The notes under the pieces are model-generated. The model did no database searches and was not told where the DNA came from. It saw nothing but the letters and a program-made list of their open reading frames with translations. 64,000 nt of DNA from Weissella confusa. GTDB lineage: Bacteria; Bacillota; Bacilli; Lactobacillales; Lactobacillaceae. The position numbers and the translations under genes are program-made. Where the stretch lies: NCBI GenBank assembly GCA_041871065.1, contig CP168942.1:430001-494000 (forward strand). The letters run 5' to 3'. Of this stretch, positions 51,409 through 60,802 are shown in pieces; position 1 is the first letter of the stretch, and each line of letters opens with the position of its first letter.

Positions 51409-52467
51409 ATGGATTTTGGGAAGGCTTTTACGTCTACGTTTGAAAACATGGACGTACTTTCTGCAATTGCTTCAACAATTGCAATTATTTTGCTGGGATT
51501 TATCATGCGCAAGCGTGGTATTTTCACGGAAACGTTTGGTAAGACGTTGACGAAGGTTGTTATGACGTTGGCATTGCCAGCTTTGGCGTTCACGTCATTT
51601 TTGGCACCAATTAACCCACAAACATTCAAGCAAGGAATGTCAATCTTGGTTTGGGGTATTTTGGTTTACGTTATCTTGATCTTTGCAACTAAGTTGATGT
51701 ACTTGCGTTACAAGGGCGAGAAGCAAGACGTTATGCGCGTCTTGACGGACTTTGGTTCAACGACGTTCTTTGGTATTCCTATCGTAACGGGAATTTACGG
51801 TTTGAAGGGAGCAATGTATGCTTCAATCTTCAACATTGGATACCGCATTTTCTTGTACTCATACGCATACATTAAGATGTCTGGTCAAAAGATGTCTAAG
51901 GATAACTTGCGCACGATGCTTTTGAACCCAATTGTTATCGCAACGTTCTTGGGATTGATTTTGTGGTTGGCTCAAGGGTCAATGCCACAATTAAACGTTG
52001 TTGATGCTACGGGCGCACACACGTCTGTTGCCTTCTACCGTTTTGATTTGACGGCACCATGGCTATACAAGCCAATGACGTACCTATCAGGTTTGGCATC
52101 ACCTTTGGCTTGGTTGGCCATCGGTTCAACTTTGGGTGAAGTATCATTGGCCAAGGCTGCTACTGATAAGGACTCATGGTACTACTCATTCAACAAGGTT
52201 ATCTTGGTACCAATCATCAACATCGTTGTATTGGCTGTTTTGTCAGGTTTGGGTGTTTTGCCTGTTGACGGAACTGCTTTGGCTACGACGATTATCATGA
52301 TGGCAACACCAACGGCTACGGTCGCTGCAGCGTACGCAATCAGCTTTGATCGTTCAGCATTGTTGGCTTCAAACGCCTCATTGTTGTCAACGGTTGTTGC
52401 AACGATTGCAATGCCATTCTGGATTGTGATTGCTCAAATGTTGGGTCACTTGAGCATTTTCCACTAA
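51409..52467 (+). CDS. AEC family transporter (auxin efflux carrier / malate permease-like)
   Basis: The 352-residue protein has ten predicted helices in two sets of five, with MRKRGIFTETFGKTLTKVVM near the start and the conserved FGIPIVTGIYG and MMATPTATVAAAYA segments. Lactic acid bacterial members move organic acids such as malate or citrate. A D-2-hydroxyacid dehydrogenase gene follows, suggesting a linked hydroxyacid substrate. GAGGAG precedes the ATG. Confidence 0.87.
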   Translation: MDFGKAFTSTFENMDVLSAIASTIAIILLGFIMRKRGIFTETFGKTLTKVVMTLALPALAFTSFLAPINPQTFKQGMSILVWGILVYVILIFATKLMYLRYKGEKQDVMRVLTDFGSTTFFGIPIVTGIYGLKGAMYASIFNIGYRIFLYSYAYIKMSGQKMSKDNLRTMLLNPIVIATFLGLILWLAQGSMPQLNVVDATGAHTSVAFYRFDLTAPWLYKPMTYLSGLASPLAWLAIGSTLGEVSLAKAATDKDSWYYSFNKVILVPIINIVVLAVLSGLGVLPVDGTALATTIIMMATPTATVAAAYAISFDRSALLASNASLLSTVVATIAMPFWIVIAQMLGHLSIFH

Positions 52468-52486
52468 TTAAAAGATGATATAAATA

Positions 52487-52518
52487 GCGCCGCTACTGAA
52501 TGTTCAATAGTGGCGCTG
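52487..52518 (+). terminator. Hairpin between the AEC and dehydrogenase genes
   Basis: AGCGCCGCTA and TAGTGGCGCT pair with a wobble, followed by GTTTT. It may partly terminate. Confidence 0.7.
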
Positions 52519-52539
52519 TTTTCATAAAAGGAGATAAAG

Positions 52540-53544
52540 ATGACATTTAAGATTGCCGCCTATGGCGTACGTGAGAATGAAATTGCCTACTTTAACAAGT
52601 TGAACAAGTATGACTACGAATTGACGTTGTTTGCTGACAACTTGACGCATGATAACGTTGAGACTGCTAAGGGTCACGATGCTGTTCTAATTCGTGCAAA
52701 CAACGTTGCTGATGCACAGAACTTAGCAACATTGGCTGAATACGGCATCAAGTATGTCTTTACGCGCACGGTTGCGTACAGCCACATTGACTTGGCTGCC
52801 GCAAAGGCTAACGGTCAAACGGTTGCTTATGTACCAAGTTATTCACCATACGCTGTTGGTGAATTGGCCTTTACGTTGGCCTTGATGCAACAACGTCACA
52901 CAACGATGGCTGCCGCAAATGCAGCCAAGGGACAATTTCAAGTATTGCCTGGTATGTTTGCAACTGAGCTTCACGATTTGACGGTTGGTATTATTGGTAC
53001 GGGTCGTATCGGTCGTGCCGAAGCTGAACTATGGCGTGGTGTTGGGGCAACGGTTTTGGGATATGATGTTTATGAGAACGAGGATGCCAAGGCTTTGTTG
53101 ACGTACGCAACTGAAGAAGAGTTGTTGGCAAAGTCAGACATTGTGTCATTGCACGTGCCACACTTCCCAGGTAAAAACGATGCCTACTTTAACGCAGACT
53201 ACGTGGCAAAGATGAAAGATGGTGCGATTTTGGTGAACACAGCACGTGCCGAAATCACTGATCAAGATGCTATTTTGGATGCCGTTGAGTCAGGTAAGTT
53301 GAACGGATTTGCGACTGACGTTGTCTCACAGGAACGTTTGTTCTTCGGTAAGAACTTCAAGGGTGAGTCAACGGGGAATGCCACGGTTGATAAGATGATG
53401 GCTTTGTACCCACAAGTCATTGTGACGCCACACATGGGATCGTACACAGAAGAAGCATTGACGGATATGATTTCAATCAGTTTTGACAACTTCAATGATG
53501 TCTTAACGACGGGTACGTCACGTAACGTGGTCGAATCAAATTAA
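52540..53544 (+). CDS. D-2-hydroxyacid dehydrogenase (D-lactate dehydrogenase type)
   Basis: 334 residues. The NAD-binding motif GIIGTGRIGRAEAE lies near 148. Catalytic residues appear as Arg in NTARAEITD, Glu further on, and His in VTPHMGSYTEEA near 297. It interconverts 2-keto acids and D-2-hydroxy acids; lactobacillar relatives act on pyruvate or branched 2-keto acids, and which applies cannot be told here. Confidence 0.9.
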   Translation: MTFKIAAYGVRENEIAYFNKLNKYDYELTLFADNLTHDNVETAKGHDAVLIRANNVADAQNLATLAEYGIKYVFTRTVAYSHIDLAAAKANGQTVAYVPSYSPYAVGELAFTLALMQQRHTTMAAANAAKGQFQVLPGMFATELHDLTVGIIGTGRIGRAEAELWRGVGATVLGYDVYENEDAKALLTYATEEELLAKSDIVSLHVPHFPGKNDAYFNADYVAKMKDGAILVNTARAEITDQDAILDAVESGKLNGFATDVVSQERLFFGKNFKGESTGNATVDKMMALYPQVIVTPHMGSYTEEALTDMISISFDNFNDVLTTGTSRNVVESN

Positions 53545-53560
53545 GAGTTATTAAACACAA

Positions 53561-53598
53561 GACGACATCGGTATTTGCGGTGTCGTCTTTTACTTTTT
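53561..53598 (+). terminator. Terminator after the dehydrogenase
   Basis: AAGACGACA and TGTCGTCTT pair, with an inner CG pair, followed by a T-rich tract. Confidence 0.9.
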
Positions 53599-53681
53599 GT
53601 TCGTTTTAATCATAGTTTAGCTATGTTAATATAGATGAAACGAATTAAAAGACGAACGTTGTTTGTTAAGGGGAGAATGAA

Positions 53682-54635
53682 ATGACTGAAAAAGTGTACT
53701 TTAGCCATGATGGTGGTGTTGATGATTTGGCATCTTTGTTGATGTTGTTATCATACGAGGAGCAAGGCTTGATTGAACTAGTTGGTGTGGGGGTTGTGCC
53801 AGCTGATTCATACTTGGAACCTGCTGTTGCAGCGACGCGTAAGATTATCAACCGTTTCTCAACACACCATGATTTGTTGGTGAGTGCATCTGATGCCAAG
53901 TCGAGCGATCCATTCCCAAAGGAGTGGCGCATGGATTCATTTACGGTTGACGCATTGCCAATCTTGAATGAGTTTGGTGAAGGGGACACTGAGTTGTCGT
54001 ACAATACAGCCGCCGATGATTTGGCATCAATCTTGGCGGAAGCAACAGAACCAATCACGTTGGTCTTTACTGGGCCAGTGAGTGATTTGGGAGCTGTCTT
54101 ACAACGCGACCCAAGTTTGTCAGCGAAGATTGACCGTTTGGTTGTGATGGCTGGTACGTTTGGTGTTGGAAACATTGCTGAACCTGAGCAAGACGGTACG
54201 GCTGAATGGAACGTCTTCTGGGATCCACAAGCCTTCAAGATTGTCTTTGATTCAGACATCAAGATTCAGATGGTTGGGTTGGAGAGTACTCACGAAGTAC
54301 CGTTGACGCCAGCTGACCGTTTGCGTTGGGCAAAGTTGCGTTCACACCCAGTGATGGACTTCGTCGGCCAAGCATACGCAACGGTGCCGGTATTGACGCA
54401 CTTTGAGACAAACTCAACGTACTTCTTGTGGGATGTGTTGACGACGGCCTATGCGAAAAAGCCTGAGTTGGTGGAAACAAAGATGATGAACGTCGACGTG
54501 ATTCCAACCGGCCAAAGCCGTGGCCGTACGTTCGAAACACCAGAAGGTCGCGAAATTGAATTTGTGTACCACGTTAACCACGACGCTTTCTTCACGTTCT
54601 TTGAAGAGACAATGATGGCAATGACCCACTACTAA
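53682..54635 (+). CDS. Inosine-uridine-type nucleoside hydrolase
   Basis: 317 residues. The calcium-binding Asp cluster is in HDGGVDDLASL near 9-16, with the family segments VFTGPVSDLGAVL and MAGTFGVGN, and EWNVFWDPQAF near 180. It releases the base from ribonucleosides in salvage. It complements the deoxyribosyltransferase at 31.8 kb. GGGGAGAA precedes the ATG. Confidence 0.9.
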   Translation: MTEKVYFSHDGGVDDLASLLMLLSYEEQGLIELVGVGVVPADSYLEPAVAATRKIINRFSTHHDLLVSASDAKSSDPFPKEWRMDSFTVDALPILNEFGEGDTELSYNTAADDLASILAEATEPITLVFTGPVSDLGAVLQRDPSLSAKIDRLVVMAGTFGVGNIAEPEQDGTAEWNVFWDPQAFKIVFDSDIKIQMVGLESTHEVPLTPADRLRWAKLRSHPVMDFVGQAYATVPVLTHFETNSTYFLWDVLTTAYAKKPELVETKMMNVDVIPTGQSRGRTFETPEGREIEFVYHVNHDAFFTFFEETMMAMTHY

Positions 54636-54640
54636 TCTGT

Positions 54641-54669
54641 AACCGCCGAGTCAACCGACTCGGCTTTTT
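54641..54669 (+). terminator. Terminator after the nucleoside hydrolase
   Basis: GCCGAGTC and GACTCGGC pair around AACC, followed by T5. Confidence 0.9.
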
Positions 54670-54709
54670 ATGTTAGTATGGGGGCAATAAAAATATGGAG
54701 GGCAGCGAT

Positions 54710-54910
54710 ATGTATGTACCAGTTTTTCTACGACCACGTGATTTAGTGGCATTGCCTTGGTTGATATTTGTGACAACGATATTATTGTTGATGTTTATTG
54801 ATAACCAAACTGCCCGCTTTATTTGGGATGGTATTGGCTTGTTTCTGGGGTTGGTGACGCTGATTGGTGTATCGATCATGCGACGCTACATTGATGTCGA
54901 CAAAGATTAG
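54710..54910 (+). CDS. Small membrane protein, 66 aa
   Basis: Two hydrophobic helices (LPWLIFVTTILLLMFI and GLFLGLVTLIGVSIM) and a short charged tail. ATG 54710 follows GGAGGGC. The function is unknown. Its own terminator follows. Confidence 0.7.
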   Translation: MYVPVFLRPRDLVALPWLIFVTTILLLMFIDNQTARFIWDGIGLFLGLVTLIGVSIMRRYIDVDKD

Positions 54911-54941
54911 GAGCACCTAGCATCGTGTTAGGTGCTTTTTT
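54911..54941 (+). terminator. Terminator after the small membrane gene
   Basis: GAGCACCTA and TAGGTGCT pair, followed by T6. Confidence 0.88.
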
Positions 54942-55076
54942 GATATCGGTCAACTTCACAGTTTCTTCACAAAATAGGCAAGACTTCTACATTGAATATC
55001 CTTAAACTTACGGAAAATAAGTGCATTATGTTAGTATCAGTGTACCTATTATGAAGTTGAGAAGTGGGAACAGAAG

Positions 55077-56102
55077 ATGAACTACAAGAAGCAAACTGCG
55101 ATTGCTGTTCTTGGGGTTTTGGGTTTATTGACATTATCAACTACGAACGTATCTGCAGCCGATTACAGCAATGAAAATCCTGAGTTTTCAATTGCATTGT
55201 CGCCTATTGATGGGCAACAGAAAACCGGCGGTACGACGTGGGATATTAAGACAGGGCCGAATAAGAAATTTGGTGGGGTGGTCTATATCCAGAACACGTC
55301 AAAAGCGGATGCGACGTATGATGTCAGTGTGCAACAAGGCTTTACCAATAGTAATTTGGTCGTGGGGTATGCGTCGGGCAATAACAACAAGTCTTTGCCG
55401 GCGAATATGCGTTTGAACAGCATTGCGAAGGTGCCACAAGAAAAGGTAACCGTGAAGGCTGGGCAAACCGTATATGCACCAATTAATTTTAAAACGTCAG
55501 CGAAGTCATTCGACGGTACGATTATCGGGGCCGTGGTGGTCACGAAGCAAGTGCCTAAGGGTGATGTGAAGCAAGCTGGTTTAACGAATCAGTTTAGCTA
55601 CGTTAAGGGCATTAAGTTGTCAGAGACTGACAAGCCGGTTACCGCTGATCTTGTGAACACGCATAAGGGACGTGTTGTCACAAAGGATAGCCAGCAAGTA
55701 TTTGAGCTTGGACTAGCTAATAACCAAGACAATTACATCGGTGACTTGAAAGTAACAACAACCATTAAACACGGCAATAAGGTCGTGATGCAGGATACGC
55801 AAGCGAGTCGTCAGATTGCGCCGAATGCATCATTTAAGTACCAATTGCCAGCTAACCAAAACTTGGCGGCAGGAAAGTATTCATATCGCGTTGAGATGGT
55901 GAATACGCAATCAAAGAAGAATTGGGTCTTTACAGGTGATTTTAAGATTTCGGCTGTGACCCAAGGAACCGTTGCCTTGCGTCGTTCTACGGCTTTCATT
56001 CCGGCCTGGATTTGGTGGTTAATGGGAATCCTCATTGCAGGGTTCATGATGATGTTGTTTATGTTGCCTAAGAGTCGACGTCAAAAGGATAAGCAAGTGT
56101 AG
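55077..56102 (+). CDS. WxL-cluster protein with DUF916/DUF3324 domains
   Basis: 341 residues: a signal peptide ending NVSAAD, a DUF916 domain (FSIALSPIDGQQKTGGTTWD), then DUF3324, then a C-terminal membrane helix (AWIWWLMGILIAGFMMMLF) with a basic tail. Such proteins are part of WxL surface complexes that bind peptidoglycan. It is the first gene of a three-gene surface cluster. Confidence 0.9.
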   Translation: MNYKKQTAIAVLGVLGLLTLSTTNVSAADYSNENPEFSIALSPIDGQQKTGGTTWDIKTGPNKKFGGVVYIQNTSKADATYDVSVQQGFTNSNLVVGYASGNNNKSLPANMRLNSIAKVPQEKVTVKAGQTVYAPINFKTSAKSFDGTIIGAVVVTKQVPKGDVKQAGLTNQFSYVKGIKLSETDKPVTADLVNTHKGRVVTKDSQQVFELGLANNQDNYIGDLKVTTTIKHGNKVVMQDTQASRQIAPNASFKYQLPANQNLAAGKYSYRVEMVNTQSKKNWVFTGDFKISAVTQGTVALRRSTAFIPAWIWWLMGILIAGFMMMLFMLPKSRRQKDKQV

Positions 56103-56168
56103 TAAAGGGTGTAACACTGTTTATTCGGATAGAGAACTAGGGAAAGAGAAGAAGATAGGGGTTTAGAT

Positions 56169-57056
56169 ATGATTAAGCAAGCTTTGTTTGGTGCCACGGT
56201 GTTGGCAGGATTGGTTGGTGTTGCTGGGGTAGCGCATGCGGCAGATGATACGAATGTATATCCAACAGGATTTCAAAAGGGTGAACAATCAGATATTGCT
56301 ACTAACCAAGGAAAGACGCAAATTGAATTTACGGGTGATCAAAGTACACAATTCAACAATGCAGGTGGCACTGCTTTCGTAAACCCAAATAAGGATGCGA
56401 CAGTTCAGACTGCTCAAGACGCCAAGGGGAAGCAAGCCTTTGGGTTGACGTTGCTACAAGTGCCAGACTTCAACTTTGGGTCTCAAAAGCTTGATGGTAT
56501 CACATCTGCTACGGATGGATACACGACAGACGGATTGAAGGCGTACGCAAATGCTGATAATGACCTTGTAAACAGCAAGCCAGTAGATGGTGGTATTGTT
56601 GTTCGTGACTTGCGTGGTGGTAGTGCAGGTTACCAAGTGTATGCGGCAGCATCAAACTTGTATTCAGATAATGGAGCAGTTCTACCAGTAGATTCAATCG
56701 GTTTGAAGGTTGCAGGTCAAAATGCAACGTCAACCGATGCTAAGGATGCTATTCTCGGAACAGACGGTTTTGCAACTGTTTACAAGGCATTAAATAGCAC
56801 AACGACTGGCGCAGCTCAAACTGATCGATCAGCCGGAACTAAGCAAGACGATGACTTGGTTGGTCGTGTTGCCGGTTACGGAAACTTGGTACTAACAGGT
56901 GATGAAGACACAAACGGAACGTACACGTCAGGTGCCACATCATTGAACTTGAAGTTGGCAAACAACAAGGTTAAGGCAACGGCGTACAAGGGATTTGTAA
57001 CGTTCACGTTGCAAGATACTGAGTTGACAAAGCCGGCTGCAACTAACGCAAAGTAA
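56169..57056 (+). CDS. WxL-domain surface protein
   Basis: 295 residues with a signal peptide ending AHAADD and a C-terminal WxL domain that should attach it to the wall. The two WxL motifs are altered: the first reads GYQVYAAASNL (Trp to Tyr), the second GFVTFTLQDTEL (Trp to Phe). Codon bias is strong towards the 3' end. A terminator separates it from the next gene. Confidence 0.8.
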   Translation: MIKQALFGATVLAGLVGVAGVAHAADDTNVYPTGFQKGEQSDIATNQGKTQIEFTGDQSTQFNNAGGTAFVNPNKDATVQTAQDAKGKQAFGLTLLQVPDFNFGSQKLDGITSATDGYTTDGLKAYANADNDLVNSKPVDGGIVVRDLRGGSAGYQVYAAASNLYSDNGAVLPVDSIGLKVAGQNATSTDAKDAILGTDGFATVYKALNSTTTGAAQTDRSAGTKQDDDLVGRVAGYGNLVLTGDEDTNGTYTSGATSLNLKLANNKVKATAYKGFVTFTLQDTELTKPAATNAK

Positions 57057-57063
57057 TTATGTA

Positions 57064-57096
57064 AAAGGTCAAGGCGTAATGGCTCTTGACCTTTTT
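57064..57096 (+). terminator. Terminator after the WxL gene
   Basis: AAAAGGTCAAG and CTTGACCTTTTT form an 11-bp stem. Confidence 0.88.
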
Positions 57097-57119
57097 GTCG
57101 AGTAAGTGGAGGGAGAATT

Positions 57120-59186
57120 ATGCAAATACTTCGTCGAATTGGCGTCAGTTTAGCTGTTGTATTGTTCAGCATATTCTTGACCAATGTATCGGCAAATGCA
57201 TCGACGACGAATCAACTGGATAGCATTCCTGATACGGCGGTGGCGCCAACGAACAACGATACGCTACCATCGGAATATCAGGTGAAGTTCTACGGGACTT
57301 TGAATGGTAAGGAAAATCAGGATGTAACGGAGTTGATGAAACAAACGGATGCAACAAAGCCACATTATTCTAGTGAGATGCTGACGGTTCAGTTGAAGAT
57401 TACGAATTACGATTTTTCTAATTCTATGTCGGGATTTGTTCAAGCGTTTACAGGAAGCGTTGACTTACAGGGCCCTATCAATATTGTTAATGGAGCGGGG
57501 CAAAAAATTGTTAATTCAGATTTAGGAATCGATTCGTCAACGACACAGTATGTTGATAGGAATTCTGATAGCCTGCGGTATTATGAATCGGAAGTGCCAG
57601 ATTTTTCTAAAATGAAATCGGATCGAACGACAATGATGACTATCCCAGCTCGAAAAAGCTTAACCATCACATATACGGTGAAAGCCCAGCCTGGAAGTGT
57701 TGGAAAGGAGCCGATAGACACCCAGTTCGGTTTGGGGTTGCGAGCAACTTTCAATGGCTCAGCTTTGTTAGCGAAACGTGAAAATGCCAACTGGTATGCA
57801 CAAACACCATTGAATGAAAATCAAACCAAGGGTACGGTGCCTGTAAAGTTCTACGATACTTATGGAAATGAAATTCAGGATAAAGCGTTGCCAGATATAC
57901 AACTGAAGGGTACGCTGATTCCATCGTCAGTGTTCGTTGGTGCAGCGGATTCGAAGTACCACGCTGTTTTTCGAGTAGATACATCACCGTTGCTGAAAGC
58001 GGGCACGTTACCTGGAAAGTATCGTTTAGCGACCGATTTACCTAGTGCACTATATTTGGTTTCGCAGCAAAGTGCCGGTCGAGGTCGCATGTTTGGAACA
58101 ATTGCGACTGCCGGAGCCGGTAAGTTGTCCGATGATGCGGTGTACCCAAATCTAGATATCGTGGATAAATCAACTGATGTTTCAAACTTATGGCAGCGAA
58201 AGTTGTATCCGTTTGGGGCGAACCTGGAGTTGTATCAGAAGTTCAATAATACCGACACCAAGACAGATGTGGGAAATCCGACCAGTGAGCAGTTGTACCA
58301 CAGTTATGATGGATCATTCTCATTACCAACCTGGACGGATCAGCAACCTTCTGCGGACGCTGAAACATACGGTGATATCACATTGATGCTAAAGGAAGAC
58401 GCAGTGTCTGGTAAAATCTCGTTTGTTGATCAATCAGGAAATCCGGTGAAGGACGCTAAGACAGGCGAACCGTACACGGATACGTTTAGTAATCGTGGAC
58501 CTGGTGAGGCTGTGCAAGTAACTGAAATTACGCCACCACACGGGTACGAAGTTGATGCGACAGCTAAGTTGCCTAAATATCCGGTTACTGATGGTGGCAC
58601 GATTAAGATTCCAATTCGTCGTATCACGGACAGTGCATATGTTTCGCCTGATTCTTTGAACCCAAACAGTGATGGTACGGTATCTGAGGCACAAGAAGCG
58701 ACAACGGCGGCCGATGCGGGATTGCTCGCTAACGGATTGCAACTGGAGCACGTGCCAAGCTTTGCGTATTCAGGTGCAATCACTGCATCGAAGAATGTGC
58801 AACTCAAAGCAGATAGCGCCTTGCAGTTTAAGTCGATTCACAACGTGGCGTTTAGCCTATGGATGACGGCTTCTGCAATGACTGATGGACAGACGAAGAA
58901 CGCATTGCCGATCTCAAGTTTGCAGATGCCGTTTAACGGGGATGCAAAGCAGGGAATGGTGAATGTATATCAAGCTGGCCAGGCTGGAAATGGTAAGGCT
59001 GCATTGATGCAATATGGCACCAAGGTAGCTAGCGTTTCGGCTGGTGAAGATAAGAATGACTACGGTCTAACAAATACGTCTACGCTACAAGTCGGTGACA
59101 TGACAGCGCAAATGGATCACGGACCTAAAGCTGGCAGCTACCACGGCGTTGTAACGTATATGGCTGTTGAAGATGATTTGAATTAA
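57120..59186 (+). CDS. Large WxL-type surface protein
   Basis: 688 residues: signal peptide (ends VSANAST), a long beta-rich extracellular region, a Cna-B-like or repeat-like segment near 430-510 (GKISFVDQSGNPVKDA), and a C-terminal WxL-like domain (AFSLWMTASAMTDGQTKNAL, then SYHGVVTYMAVEDDL). The first WxL tryptophan is kept, but the second motif reads YMA. No LPxTG anchor is present. It probably forms a surface complex with the two preceding proteins. Confidence 0.75.
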   Translation: MQILRRIGVSLAVVLFSIFLTNVSANASTTNQLDSIPDTAVAPTNNDTLPSEYQVKFYGTLNGKENQDVTELMKQTDATKPHYSSEMLTVQLKITNYDFSNSMSGFVQAFTGSVDLQGPINIVNGAGQKIVNSDLGIDSSTTQYVDRNSDSLRYYESEVPDFSKMKSDRTTMMTIPARKSLTITYTVKAQPGSVGKEPIDTQFGLGLRATFNGSALLAKRENANWYAQTPLNENQTKGTVPVKFYDTYGNEIQDKALPDIQLKGTLIPSSVFVGAADSKYHAVFRVDTSPLLKAGTLPGKYRLATDLPSALYLVSQQSAGRGRMFGTIATAGAGKLSDDAVYPNLDIVDKSTDVSNLWQRKLYPFGANLELYQKFNNTDTKTDVGNPTSEQLYHSYDGSFSLPTWTDQQPSADAETYGDITLMLKEDAVSGKISFVDQSGNPVKDAKTGEPYTDTFSNRGPGEAVQVTEITPPHGYEVDATAKLPKYPVTDGGTIKIPIRRITDSAYVSPDSLNPNSDGTVSEAQEATTAADAGLLANGLQLEHVPSFAYSGAITASKNVQLKADSALQFKSIHNVAFSLWMTASAMTDGQTKNALPISSLQMPFNGDAKQGMVNVYQAGQAGNGKAALMQYGTKVASVSAGEDKNDYGLTNTSTLQVGDMTAQMDHGPKAGSYHGVVTYMAVEDDLN

Positions 59187-59190
59187 AACG

Positions 59191-59222
59191 AAACGCCGAG
59201 TCGAAATGATTCGGCGTTTTTT
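59191..59222 (+). terminator. Terminator of the surface cluster
   Basis: AAACGCCGAGTC and GATTCGGCGTTT pair with one wobble, followed by T. Confidence 0.9.
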
Positions 59223-59359
59223 GCTGACTGTTTTTGGCGGTATCTAACATATCAACCTTTAAAGCGCGTTGGCAGTGGTCGACGCGCTTATTTTTTACCA
59301 TTGTAAACCGCTATCTAAAAGGCTACACTAGACTTAAATTAGAAAAAGGTGAAAATGAT

Positions 59360-60693
59360 ATGAATGAAATCACACAAGAACAATTGGCGTATTTCAAAGA
59401 AGCCGTGGCGGTTAGTCCGAAGGCTGACGCACTACGAAATGCGGTAACGACGAATGGTATTTTGCAAGCAGCACGCGATAACCGTCGCGCTGGTGAATTG
59501 ACACCAGTCTTTAGCGTTGACCTAGAAAGCTCACCAGTTGCGAACCAATTGCAATCTGGTCGTTGCTGGATGTTCGCCGCATTGAACACGATGCGTCACG
59601 ACATGAAGGCGTTGTACGGTTTGCCTGGGGACTTCGAATTGTCACAAAGCTACACGTTTTTCTGGGACAAGTTGGAGAAGGCGAACTACTTCTACAACAA
59701 CATCGTGGCTACGGCTGAGCAACCAACGACTGATCGTGAAGTTGCCTTCCTGTTACAAATGCCACAGCAAGATGGTGGGCAATGGGATATGATGGTTGGC
59801 TTGATTGAAAAGTACGGTGTCGTACCACAATCAGCTTACCCAGAATCACAAGCATCATCACACTCAGCGGACTTCAACCGTTTGTACAATGCGAAGTTGC
59901 GCAAGGACGCCATCACGTTGCGTCGCATGGTGACGGAGCATGCAACTGAAGAGCAAATCGAACAACAAGTTGCCCAATTCGGTCGTGAGAACTACCACAT
60001 CTTGTCATTGACGTTCGGTGAGCCACCAGTAACGTTCAATTTCTCATACCGTGACAAGGACAACAACTTCCACAGTGATGCCAACATTTCACCAAAGGAT
60101 TTCTATGCGAAGTATATTGGTTGGGATTTGAGTGAATACGTTTCAATCATCAACGCCCCAACAGCCGATAAGCCATTCAACCAAACGTATGGTGTGAAGA
60201 TGCTTGGCTCAGTTGTCGGCGGACGCGAAGTGAAGCACTTGAACTTGGATTTGGCAACATTCAAGGATTTGGCGGTTAAGCAATTGTTGGCGGTGAAAAT
60301 GTTTGGTTCGGTGTTGACATGGGACCTAAGTTGGACCGCACGGCTGGTTTGATGGATACGAAGTTGTACAACGAAGATGATTTATTCGATGTTGATTTCA
60401 GCATGACCAAGGCGGAGCGTTTGGAGTTCGGTGATTCATTGATGACCCACGCCATGGTTTTGACGGGTGTTGATTTGGTTGATGGTAAGCCAACGAAGTG
60501 GAAGGTTGAAAACTCATGGGGCGACAAGAATGGCCACAAGGGGTACTTTACGATGTCAGACGAATGGTTCGACGAATTCACGTACCAAGTTGTCATCAAG
60601 AAGGAGCACTTGCCAGCCGAGTTGCGTGATATTTACGAGAACACAACGCCATACGAATTGGCACCATGGGATCCAATGGGTGCCTTGGCATAA
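59360..60693 (+). pseudogene. pepC: Aminopeptidase C (bleomycin hydrolase family), frameshifted
   Basis: A cytoplasmic cysteine aminopeptidase that trims peptides. The first frame (59360-60352) has the catalytic Cys in QSGRCWMFAALN near 67. The second (to 60693) has the His in THAMVLTGVD and the Asn in VENSWGDKNGHKG. Adding one G near 60290-60294 restores GENVWFGVDMGPKLDRTAGL, the normal sequence, giving about 445 residues. The ATG 59360 start follows AAAGGTGA. As written, the protein loses His and Asn and would be inactive. A real mutation or a sequencing deletion are both possible. Confidence 0.9.
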
Positions 60694-60802
60694 TAGATGA
60701 TTTAGAACGGTACCTTAACGGGTATCGTTTTTTCATTAAGTCCGAATTAAGTTGCAATCGATATAGTTATGTCGCTCATAAAATCACATACAGAGGTTAG
60801 TT

